DNA of 64,000 nucleotides, from contig CACYVC010000006.1 in NCBI GenBank assembly GCA_902777835.1, positions 48,125 through 112,124 on the forward strand, in the 5' to 3' direction. This DNA comes from an uncultured Bacteroidales bacterium (GTDB lineage: Bacteria > Bacteroidota > Bacteroidia > Bacteroidales > Muribaculaceae). Numbering within the stretch: position 1 is the stretch's first letter; each line of letters starts with the position of its first letter. Below are positions 57,301 to 64,000 of this stretch, piece by piece. The position numbers and the translations under genes are program-made. The notes under the pieces are model-generated. The model was not told where the DNA came from. It worked only from the letters and a program-made list of their open reading frames with translations, and did not search any database.

Positions 57301-58062
57301 CAGCAGGAAGTAGAGCCTCACCTTTTGGCCTCCGCTGGCGCCTTTTACGGCTTTCTCCATGTAGGGCACCGCCTCGGCGTTCATCTTACTCTTGATGTAG
57401 AAGTCGGCATAGGCAAGATTAGCGAGCTGGTTCAGCCGATTATCCTCGATGCGCTCAGGGTGGATGTGCACCAGCACATTGTCGGCCTCGGTGGTCCAGT
57501 CCATAGCGCAATAGCTCAGTGCCTCCCAAATCTGTGCCTCAAGCACTAAGTCGGGCTTCCACTGGAAGTGGCGGGCTATGTAGTGGAACGTTGCCGCCGA
57601 GCTCAGGAAGTCGCCTTTCATGTACTGGGCTTTTGCCATCAGGTACCAAGCATTGTGGATGAAGGGGTTATACTCCTCGCGCTTGAGCCATTCCTTGTAT
57701 TTAGGGTCATTACCCTTACCTGCCTTACGGGTAGGCTTTTTCTTGATGCTATGCAGCGATATTGCCTTCTGCATCTTCTCGATGGTGCGGTCAAAGTTGG
57801 TAGTAGGCTGTGTTGCCTTGGGATTGTTATAGGCCTCAGCTGGATGGATAAATAGCTGGGTGGAGTAATCATCCTGATACTCATCCTCGAGTTTCTTGAT
57901 TTGCTCCTGATAGTGCTTATCGCCGTTGTAATACACGTTGTAGCGTGTGTTCATAGCATGCCAAAAGCGACTGCCGGCAGTGTTCTTCTTGGTGCTGCAC
58001 GCCGAGATGATCACTGTCGCAAGGATGATTATGACGGGTATGTATCGATACAATTTATTCAT
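54334..58062 (-). CDS. porW: PorW/SprE-like TPR lipoprotein of type IX secretion
   Basis: 1242 residues. Lipoprotein signal with lipobox IISAC (Cys about 22). The conserved start STKKNTAGSRFWHAMNTRYNVYYNGD and long tetratricopeptide array (about 60-780) match PorW/SprE, a lipoprotein needed for type IX secretion and gliding. The region about 930-1242 is unusually long, almost purely Lys, Glu, Arg, Ala and Gln, and would be an extended charged helix or coiled coil; this C-terminal part varies in the family. The two secreted proteins upstream carry type IX-like sorting tails, consistent with the call. Confidence 0.85.
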   Translation of the reverse strand: MNKLYRYIPVIIILATVIISACSTKKNTAGSRFWHAMNTRYNVYYNGDKHYQEQIKKLEDEYQDDYSTQLFIHPAEAYNNPKATQPTTNFDRTIEKMQKAISLHSIKKKPTRKAGKGNDPKYKEWLKREEYNPFIHNAWYLMAKAQYMKGDFLSSAATFHYIARHFQWKPDLVLEAQIWEALSYCAMDWTTEADNVLVHIHPERIEDNRLNQLANLAYADFYIKSKMNAEAVPYMEKAVKGASGGQKVRLYFLLGQLYDETGQKDKAYQAYKKAGSSSASTYRTKFNARIKQSAVFQGSNIESEVKALKRMTRYDRNKEYLDQIYYAIGNLYLTRGDTVHAVENYELAAKKSTRNGIDKAISQITLGGIYFAQHKYDKAQPCYSEAIPQLSENYPNYKELKQRSDVLDELAVYSGNVTLQDSLLRLSQMPLEEQKKVIAKIIEELKKKEKEEKENADREAYLAQQQGANGLKGNAQQPASYNINSDNSWYFYNTMTKNAGKTAFQQLWGNRKLEDNWRRRNKNTFSLDENTEEEENLAQGNDSTQVQGNDSTQVDKEALKRAEDPHYEEYYLKQIPKTEEEIQTSNDVIQEGLYNMGVILKDKLNDLPGSIYEFEQLLERYPDNTYRLDTYYNMYLLYYRSGQYSDAERYRQLILSNFADSKYGKAMEDPNYIENLKRMNLVQEELYDQAYTAYLNNDNATVHQAYMEMMKTYPLSKIMPKFMFIDALAYVTERNPEKFKSTIKEMLERYPETDITPTASAFVKQLNQGRKINGGSSNARGMLWSIRLSNDSTASGEGKEFTPFKEGKNKPQLFVLVFSTDSVSPNQLLYEVAKHNFNSFLMRDFDLEQMTFGNLGLIVVKGFPNYHEVEIYRDKWEKDEEKVVPSQAHYVIISDENFNLLLSEGRTFEEYFRYLDELNEEKIEGQIPEDAVDDDKKDEGGEDDIATDDDDEKKPTKSVKKGQGKADKKTDDKEEEKKEEKPKVDTPEQQGNPALLEEARRRAEQRQLEEQRKEEEKRKAEEAKKREEELKRQQEREREAERLRAEDEAKRQQELEKQGKTSDGSSTSADDKDDVRHLKKQKDEETKAREKAEKDAKKAEKERQKQLEREEKAREDSIKKAEKEREKELRAAEKAKEDSIKALEKEREELQKQKEREKEEAKKAAEKERKDKQKAKEEARKQKEKERKERQKERERKKKEEQKRKKEEAKARKEAAKQRQKEREEQRKQRERERKEAEKNKN

Positions 58063-58133
58063 TACCCAGCTATATCTTGCCTGATATATCTATTAAAACG
58101 AAGGAAGGGTGGTTTTATTGCATTGAAACTAAT

Positions 58134-58196
58134 GGAAAGAGGAACGAGGAAAAAGGAAAGAGATTCCACGTCCCACCTTCCAACTTCCACGAAAAA
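58134..58196 (+). repeat. heptad array, GGAAAGA/ATTCCAC type
   Basis: Nine units in one register from 58134 to 58196: four GGAANNA units, then four NNTTCCA-like units, roughly complementary halves, between porW and the terminator. Confidence 0.75.
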
Positions 58197-58197
58197 A

Positions 58198-58231
58198 AGA
58201 TGCACTCGCATCAGCGAATGCATCTTTTTTT
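58198..58231. terminator. bidirectional terminator of adhesin-like gene
   Basis: 12-bp arms (58198-58209 with 58214-58225, one mismatch), 4-base loop, T runs on both strands. Confidence 0.85.
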
Positions 58232-58246
58232 CAGTGAGAAGAAAGC

Positions 58247-60730
58247 TTATTTAATAACCACTTTCTTGTTACCGTTGATGTAGATGCCTGGAGTAACGGG
58301 CTTGCCGTTGAGCTTCTGACCGTTGAGGTTGTACCACTCGTTGCTCTGGCTGTCAACAGCGATTGTGCTGATTGCGCTAGGATCATCCTTGGTGACAGTC
58401 ATAAAGACTGCGCCGTTGAAGTCTCTCAGAACAGCCAGTTGAATGTTGTAAGTGCCAGCCTCTTCAACACGGAAGTTTGCACCGCTGTCGCCTTGCACAG
58501 TCATGATACCTTGACCCATGAGGTCGTCGTTGAGCAGGAAGTAGCCAACGCCGTTAGTGTCCTCGCCACCAAACCAGATAGTGCCAGCCTCGTCAAATGC
58601 GATAACCTTGAACTCGGCGCCAGCCTCAAACTCGACACCTTCGATCTTGTCGTTCTCGTCGAATGCTAAGCGGCCACCCTCTTCAGTTTGGTTCCACTCG
58701 TTGAATGTACCCACAAGGAAGAAGCCCTCCTCAGGCTCAACAGGAGCCTCGAGAGTTGTGAAGAATACGCTCTCGGTCCACTCGGTAGTACCCTTCTCCT
58801 CGAAGATACCCTGCACCTGTACCTCATAATCGGTTTCTGGAGTAAGATCCTCAATGGAGTAAGGACTAGTTACGCCTTCGGCAGTGATCCACTCGCCGTC
58901 CTCAATAACTGTTTCTGGATCTTGGATCAGGAAGTTGTCGAGGTTGAGACGGAACATGTCGGTGCAGTTGAAGTGACGGATGCCAATATAACCCATATGG
59001 CCTTCGTAAGCGCTCAGGTCGGCAGTGTATTCAACATAATGTCCTTCGGCAACGGTCTCTGGGATGAGTTCCACAAAGTCGGCAACATCGGTGTTGCCAG
59101 CTGTTGAAACATAAACTGCGAAGTGCTCGGCAGCATAACCTGGATCCTGACCGCGGAGCCACATCCTGAGAATACCCTTAAGCTCAACCTGTGGAGAAAT
59201 CAACCAGTCATCGGGAGTAAGTGCAGACTGCATGTAGCTTGCCGAAGTCATGCAAGCACCACCAAACACGGTAGGATTGCCATTGCCATCGGCAGTGTTG
59301 GTAGGAGCGAAGATGTACCAAGCATAGCCATCGCCGTCGGCATCAATAGTGGTCCAGCCGCTCTCGGTTGGGAAGTCTCCACTCTGGAGGCCCTCATACT
59401 CGAAGCCCTCAACCTCGCCACCAGGATAGCCAACAGTGCGATAGCGCACGTTGTAGGTCTCTTGCTCGCCTTCCCAGTTCACAGTGGCAGTAGTTGCAGT
59501 AACGTCGGTAACCTCTACGTTCTTTACCATGCCTTGTCCTGGAGCTGGAAGCATGTAGGTAGTGAGAACGACATTGGATGATTGTCCTGTACCTCTAATA
59601 ATCTCGGCTCCGTCGGGGCCTGTGAGGACATAAGAGCACTCGCCAGGATAGCTGCCAAGCTTCCAGCGGATGGTGTATTCAATGCCATAGCACAAAGCAA
59701 CAGTGCCTGAGGCAGTGTTGCCCGTTGTGATGGTGAGGGTCTCAACCACAAGACCATTAGGTGCCACAATCTCGATGGCGTTGCCATTCCAGCCGTCGCC
59801 ATAAGAGTCGGTGAGCTGATAGGTGATTTCACCCATGTCGTCGGGATCGCACAATGGAGTAGTGAAGGTAGTGTTTACCCAACCACTGGTGTTGCCGTCA
59901 CCTGCATTGGCACGCACGCGTGCATAGTACTCGGTGCCGTTGTCAAGTGCGTCAAGATCGATAGTTGGAGCGGTAACAGTTTCGGCAGTCCACTCCTCAT
60001 CGGCAGCCTTCTTGTACTCAACATCCCAAAGGGTCTCGGTGCCACCGGGTGTCCAGCTCAAAGTAGCGTTGTTGGGGCCCAGGTTGCTCACTTGCAGGTT
60101 AGTGGGTTTGGTCACAACCACGCCACCCGAGGGAACGTAGGTGAAGGTGGTCTTTGGGATGAAGTTGCGCTGGGTTGCGGTAACAGCGTCAAGGCTATTT
60201 GAGTTGTAACCGGCAACCGAAGCACCATCTACAGTCTGGCCATAGAAGTACATAAACTTGTAACCAGCATCGGTAGTGTTCTCCATACCAATGAGCAGGT
60301 TACCACCAGAATATACATAAGGAGTGGCAAACTCAATGGTCATCTCTCCACCATCACCAGCTTCATTAGCCACAATACTCACTGTGCCTTGATACACTAT
60401 GGTTGCGTTAGCTTTGGGCTCAAAATCGCTGATGGCAGTGTAGCCAACTTCCATCAAGTAAACATCGGCTGTTGAAACCGAGGTGTAAGGAACGTTTTGA
60501 GTTGTTGTGTAGAATGTAATGGCACTGATGGTGGCGCCATTCATTTCTGCCAAATCGGCAGCGGGAATAACATACTGGCTTCTTGTGAAGTCATCCCAGT
60601 AACCCATGTAGGTGGGAACATAGCCATTGGTGCCTCCCTCTCCTTCATACACCGTCAACGTCTGCTGTGCAAAAGCGGTTGTGAAAGCCGCTACCACAAG
60701 CAATAATAGAGATAATAATTTTTTGTTCAT
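58247..60730 (-). CDS. secreted FN3/choice-of-anchor J protein with type IX-like tail
   Basis: 827 residues. Signal peptide 1-21 (cut after AFA). Order of domains: an N-terminal beta domain (about 25-205), a fibronectin type III domain (about 210-295), a beta domain with LTDSYGDGWNGNAIEIVAP, a second FN3 segment, a choice-of-anchor J/cleaved-adhesin domain (about 440-610: WLISPQVELKG, GYIGIRHFNCTDMFRLNLDNF), an FN3 end, a SusE/F-like starch-binding-type domain (FLVGTFNEWNQ), and a C-terminal sorting-like tail (WYNLNGQKLNGKPVTPGIYI). Likely surface delivered by type IX secretion. Paralogue of the next gene. Confidence 0.88.
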   Translation of the reverse strand: MNKKLLSLLLLVVAAFTTAFAQQTLTVYEGEGGTNGYVPTYMGYWDDFTRSQYVIPAADLAEMNGATISAITFYTTTQNVPYTSVSTADVYLMEVGYTAISDFEPKANATIVYQGTVSIVANEAGDGGEMTIEFATPYVYSGGNLLIGMENTTDAGYKFMYFYGQTVDGASVAGYNSNSLDAVTATQRNFIPKTTFTYVPSGGVVVTKPTNLQVSNLGPNNATLSWTPGGTETLWDVEYKKAADEEWTAETVTAPTIDLDALDNGTEYYARVRANAGDGNTSGWVNTTFTTPLCDPDDMGEITYQLTDSYGDGWNGNAIEIVAPNGLVVETLTITTGNTASGTVALCYGIEYTIRWKLGSYPGECSYVLTGPDGAEIIRGTGQSSNVVLTTYMLPAPGQGMVKNVEVTDVTATTATVNWEGEQETYNVRYRTVGYPGGEVEGFEYEGLQSGDFPTESGWTTIDADGDGYAWYIFAPTNTADGNGNPTVFGGACMTSASYMQSALTPDDWLISPQVELKGILRMWLRGQDPGYAAEHFAVYVSTAGNTDVADFVELIPETVAEGHYVEYTADLSAYEGHMGYIGIRHFNCTDMFRLNLDNFLIQDPETVIEDGEWITAEGVTSPYSIEDLTPETDYEVQVQGIFEEKGTTEWTESVFFTTLEAPVEPEEGFFLVGTFNEWNQTEEGGRLAFDENDKIEGVEFEAGAEFKVIAFDEAGTIWFGGEDTNGVGYFLLNDDLMGQGIMTVQGDSGANFRVEEAGTYNIQLAVLRDFNGAVFMTVTKDDPSAISTIAVDSQSNEWYNLNGQKLNGKPVTPGIYINGNKKVVIK

Positions 60731-60797
60731 AAAAAACGGTTTTAGTTAATAATATAGAAAATAAACACTAAGAATAATCATAGAAACATTTTCAGCG

Positions 60798-60829
60798 CAA
60801 AGATAATAATCTATAACAAAAACACCAAA
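60798..60829 (-). promoter_or_regulatory. promoter of adhesin-like gene
   Basis: Minus-strand TTTG (60826-60829), 20 bp, TATCTTTG (60798-60805); leader about 60 bases. Confidence 0.7.
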
Positions 60830-60903
60830 AATAACTACCACAAATTATAGATTTGAAGAAAAATTTTATTTAAACTATTATTTCCACCAAAGCTACAACT
60901 TGT

Positions 60904-60963
60904 GAACGGGAATCGGAGATAGAAGATCGGAACTGTGAACTATGAACTATGAACTATGAACTA
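60904..60963 (+). repeat. composite heptad array
   Basis: Units at 60904, 60911, 60918, 60925, 60932, 60939, 60946, 60953 and a partial at 60960. The first are GATCGGA-like, the last are ACTATGA, all in one phase, joining the two motif types seen separately elsewhere. Confidence 0.9.
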
Positions 60964-60966
60964 AAA

Positions 60967-60996
60967 AATGCACCCGCAGTCGCGGATGCATTTTTT
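60967..60996. terminator. terminator of second adhesin-like gene
   Basis: 11-bp arms (60967-60977 with 60982-60992, one mismatch), loop AGTC, A run on one side and T run on the other. Similar in sequence to the terminator at 58198, as expected if gene and terminator were duplicated together. Confidence 0.85.
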
Positions 60997-61016
60997 AAAG
61001 TTTAGGTTAAGAAAGC

Positions 61017-64000
61017 TTATTTAATAACCACTTTCTTGTGACCGTTGATGTAGATGCCAGGAGCAGTTGGTTTGCCATTGAGCTTCTGACCGTTGAGGTT
61101 GTACCAAGCGTTGTTGTCATAACCGTCAACGCCAATGGTAGCGATGCCGGTAGAAGGAGTAATAGTGTACTCGCCTTCAAGTCTTGCGAGCTCCTCGCCC
61201 TCAGCATCTAATACTGCTACTGTGAGAGCAGCCGACTGATCAACAACGATACCTGTTGCATCGTCATAGTTAGTCCACTCCTCTTTAGCAGTAGAAGGAA
61301 CTAATTGATAAACGATAGTAGCATCCTCAGGCATGTTCTCAACAGTTACGTGAACAGTCTGAGCAACCTCGTAAGTGCCGAATGCAACATCAACAGTGAT
61401 AACTGGTTCGGGAGCTGGTGCCTCAAGAGTAGTGAAGAATACACTTGCACTCCAGTCGGTAATTGCCTTAGCTCCATCGGGGTAAATACCTTGTACCTGA
61501 GCCTCATATTCAGTCTCTGGGTCAAGACCTTCGATAGTGTAAGGACTTGTTACGTTCTCAACAGTAGTCCACTCTCCAATAGGAACATTCTCCTCGTCAT
61601 TGTGGTTATAAACGAAGTCGTCGATGTTCAAGCGGAACTGGTCGGTGCAGTTGAAGTGACGGATAGCGATGTAGCCAACCTGTCCTTCATACTCGCTAAG
61701 GTCGGCAGTAAACTCGGCCAATGTAGCGCTAGCTACTGTCTCTTCGCCAACTTGTACGAAGCTTGCAGGATCGGTAGGATCGCCTGTAGTTACATATACT
61801 GCGAAGTGCTCAGCTGCCCAACTTGGATCCTGACCACGGTACTGGAATGATACTGTACCACCCAGGTTAACTCTTGGAGTAACCAGCCAGTTGTCGGGAG
61901 TGAGAGCAACGCTCTGGTAGCTTGCCGAAGTGATGCCACCGGCACCATTAACAACGGGGTTGCCAGCGTTATCATTTACATTAGCTGGAGCCCAGCCATA
62001 CCAGCAGTTGCCATCGCCGTCGGCGTCGATCATTGTCCAACCCTCGGGAGGATTGCTGCCAGTTATCATAGCCTCGAAGTCCTCATTGATTTGGTTCAGA
62101 GGAGAAGCAGCCTTGCGATAGCGCAGGTTGTAGGCCTCTTGAATACCCTCCCACTCAGCAGTAGCTGTAGTGGCAGTAACATCAGTAATCTCAAGGCCCG
62201 CTGGAGCAACGTTCATGCTAAGAGTTTTGAAATCAACCGATTCGGTCCAATCAGAAGTGTCTTCTGCATAGACAGCTTGTACTTGTACCTCATAATTAGT
62301 ATTTGAGGTCAAGCCCTCGAGAACTTCAGGAGTAGATGCGTTCTCAATTACGATCCACTCACCAGCAGGAATATCGGCACCGTTGATAGAAATAGCATCA
62401 AGGAACATGTAGTAACCGCCTGTGCCACTGCTCTGGTGACGGATAGCGATATAGCCCTGTTGTCCCTCATAAGCGCTTAAGTCGTAGCTTTGTGCTTCCC
62501 AGTTGTTGAGACCACCAGGAGTAGCGATGTTTTCACCAAGTGCAGTGAAATCGGCTACATCGGTACCAGTAGTAGAAACATAAACGCTGTAATGCTCAAC
62601 ATAGCTTGTGCCAAGGTCTGAAACAAAGAACTTGAGAGTGCCCTTGAGGTCAACCTGTGGACTAATTGCCCAGTTGTCGCCAGCAACATAGTTGTTGTTA
62701 GCATCAAGACTGCATGAAGCTAAAGCGTAATCACCATCGGCAGCTGTCATAGGCGTGCCACCCATGTTGTAATCGGTCATCTTCATAAGTGCCCAGTTGA
62801 TGCCGTCGCCGTCGTTGTCTACAACAGTCCAGCCATCTAGACCATTTTCAAAACCATTCTGATAGAATTTCTCAGTGTCGGCCTTAGTGCGATAGCGCAG
62901 GTTGTAGGCCTCGGCCTCGCCGGTCCAAGAAACCTTGGCGGTTGTTTGTGTGATGTCACTAACTGCAAGGTTCTTTGGAGTGGGGTTAAGGACAATCTCA
63001 TAAGTGTAGGAAGCAAATTGGCCTGCCGAAGGCGCTGCACCAGCATAGATTTCCTCGCCAAATGGGTCGGTGATGGTCATCGAACACTCACTGTCGTAGC
63101 TACCAGAATTCCAAATGAAGTTGTAAGTCTCCCCTAAGCAGATGCCAATTGTGCCATTGTTTGAGCTTCCTGTAACAGTGAGAGTCTGAACGATTTCTCC
63201 TGTTGTGGCATCTACCACAGTGATTGAAGCACCGTTCCAGCCATCGCCGTAAGAGTCAACGAGGTTGTAGGTGATGAAGCCCATATCATCGCATCGTGAG
63301 GTAGTGAACGAAACAGGATCTGTAAAGCTACTCAGATTGCCTTCGCCATAGTCGGCCTGAACACGAACTTCATAGTTGGTATTGTTCTCAAGAGCGTCGA
63401 GGGTGAGCTCTGGAGTGCCAGTCACTGCCTCGGCAGTCCAATCCTCATCGGCTGCTTTCTTGTACTCTACGTTCCAAGCTGTCTCGGTGCTACCGGGAGT
63501 CCATGTTACTTTAGCGCCGTTAGTAGTGATGTCGCTCACTACCAAGTCAGTGGGCTTGTAGTAAATAGGACCCTCGCCAGGTGTATAGGTAAAGGTGGTC
63601 TTAGGAATGAAGTTGCGCTGGGTTGGACTAATAGTGCCTTCGCTTGAAGCATTATAGCCCGAGATAGAAGCTCCATTTACCGTTTTGCCATAGAAGTTGA
63701 TGGTCTTGTAACCTGCATCGGTGTTGTTATCAATACCAATGAGCAAGTTGCCACCATTATAAGCATAAGGAGCATCAAACGTAATAGTGACTTCACCGCC
63801 ATCTCCTGCGGCATTAAGCTCAAAGTCAAATACACCATTATATACTATTGTGCCATTGGCTTGTGGCTCAAAGGCACTTATAGAGGTGTAGTCCACCTCC
63901 ATCAGATACACTGTAGCGGTTGCGGCCGAGGTGTAAGGGATGTTTGATGCGGTGGTGTAGAACTTGATGGCGCTGATAGTGCCACCATTAATGTATTCCA
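61017..64000 (-). CDS. secreted FN3/choice-of-anchor J protein, 5' end outside window
   Basis: The frame is open to the window edge, and residues before the first internal ATG (63911) match the N-terminal domain of the paralogue at 58247-60730, so the true start lies beyond 64000. At least 990 residues. Compared with the paralogue it has two choice-of-anchor J domains instead of one (GDNWAISPQVDLKG and DNWLVTPRVNLGG), several FN3 segments, the same SYGDGWNGASI domain, no SusE/F-like domain, and the same tail (WYNLNGQKLNGKPTAPGIYI). Probably a type IX secretion substrate with adhesive role. Confidence 0.88.
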   Translation of the reverse strand, partial: EYINGGTISAIKFYTTASNIPYTSAATATVYLMEVDYTSISAFEPQANGTIVYNGVFDFELNAAGDGGEVTITFDAPYAYNGGNLLIGIDNNTDAGYKTINFYGKTVNGASISGYNASSEGTISPTQRNFIPKTTFTYTPGEGPIYYKPTDLVVSDITTNGAKVTWTPGSTETAWNVEYKKAADEDWTAEAVTGTPELTLDALENNTNYEVRVQADYGEGNLSSFTDPVSFTTSRCDDMGFITYNLVDSYGDGWNGASITVVDATTGEIVQTLTVTGSSNNGTIGICLGETYNFIWNSGSYDSECSMTITDPFGEEIYAGAAPSAGQFASYTYEIVLNPTPKNLAVSDITQTTAKVSWTGEAEAYNLRYRTKADTEKFYQNGFENGLDGWTVVDNDGDGINWALMKMTDYNMGGTPMTAADGDYALASCSLDANNNYVAGDNWAISPQVDLKGTLKFFVSDLGTSYVEHYSVYVSTTGTDVADFTALGENIATPGGLNNWEAQSYDLSAYEGQQGYIAIRHQSSGTGGYYMFLDAISINGADIPAGEWIVIENASTPEVLEGLTSNTNYEVQVQAVYAEDTSDWTESVDFKTLSMNVAPAGLEITDVTATTATAEWEGIQEAYNLRYRKAASPLNQINEDFEAMITGSNPPEGWTMIDADGDGNCWYGWAPANVNDNAGNPVVNGAGGITSASYQSVALTPDNWLVTPRVNLGGTVSFQYRGQDPSWAAEHFAVYVTTGDPTDPASFVQVGEETVASATLAEFTADLSEYEGQVGYIAIRHFNCTDQFRLNIDDFVYNHNDEENVPIGEWTTVENVTSPYTIEGLDPETEYEAQVQGIYPDGAKAITDWSASVFFTTLEAPAPEPVITVDVAFGTYEVAQTVHVTVENMPEDATIVYQLVPSTAKEEWTNYDDATGIVVDQSAALTVAVLDAEGEELARLEGEYTITPSTGIATIGVDGYDNNAWYNLNGQKLNGKPTAPGIYINGHKKVVIK

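Noticed and set aside
54376-57549. Long plus-strand open frames of 400 and 394 codons
   Set aside because: They are antisense to the PorW-like gene; the first encodes only Leu/Phe/Ser-rich sequence, the mirror of its Lys/Glu-rich codons, and neither resembles a family.

Overview
The window is a 64 kb piece of a Bacteroidales chromosome, probably from a gut or rumen lineage near Muribaculaceae or Prevotellaceae; the family is an inference. Evidence for the order: Bacteroidetes-type promoters (TTG/TTTG, about 20 bp, TAnnTTTG) before many genes, no Shine-Dalgarno sequences, a PorW/SprE-like type IX secretion lipoprotein, secreted proteins with type IX-like C-terminal sorting tails, BspA-like leucine-rich-repeat proteins, and small DUF3467 and DUF2795 proteins. 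No rRNA, tRNA, CRISPR array or insertion sequence was seen.

Layout. 1-3157: two secreted dockerin-bearing proteins (a 5'-truncated LRR protein and a BIG2-dockerin-FGE-like protein). 3292-9376: SanA-like membrane protein, penicillin-binding protein 1A, NadB and an M28 glutaminyl-cyclase-like lipoprotein. 9418-22598: exopolysaccharide locus with flippase, Wza-like export lipoprotein, Wzc-like tyrosine kinase, polymerase, glycosyltransferases, a beta-helix protein, an acyltransferase and a radical SAM/SPASM protein. 22643-26399: tandem duplicated CotH-kinase proteins with dockerin tails. 26502-30614 (minus): YchF, trypsin-like protease, LolC/E-type permease, RbfA and a YoeB/YefM toxin-antitoxin pair. 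30779-36914: small membrane protein, TonB-family protein, O-methyltransferase, two lipoproteins, DUF3467 protein and CysS. 37015-41560: glycosyltransferases, a lipid A-type acyltransferase and MtaB. 41696-44989: large BspA-like protein with dockerin. 45190-46342: a broken enolase gene. 46587-48110: GH3-family protein. 48302-52559: AAA ATPase behind a four-copy repeat operator, then a fused restriction-modification enzyme. 52619-53995: RNase HII, Nudix hydrolase and DUF2795 protein. 54334-64000 (minus): PorW-like lipoprotein and two paralogous secreted adhesin-like proteins, the second running off the window.

Two points stand out. First, many intergenic gaps hold degenerate tandem arrays with a strict 7-bp period (AACTNNN or ATCGNNN type, at least 13 sites) or 9-bp period (CTAGNNNNN type, 4 sites). 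Some run into start codons or replace a promoter -33 box, and three sit beside a GC-rich palindrome, two copies of which share 19 of 20 bases. The two CotH downstream flanks appear to differ by exactly two 9-bp units. Second, the enolase gene lacks two segments carrying catalytic residues, one of them causing a frameshift; this is either a pseudogene or an assembly error.

Genes probably work together in cell-envelope and surface biology: polysaccharide synthesis and export, lipid A acylation, peptidoglycan synthesis, lipoprotein release, type IX secretion and a set of secreted adhesive proteins. All functions are read from motifs by eye; no database search was possible.
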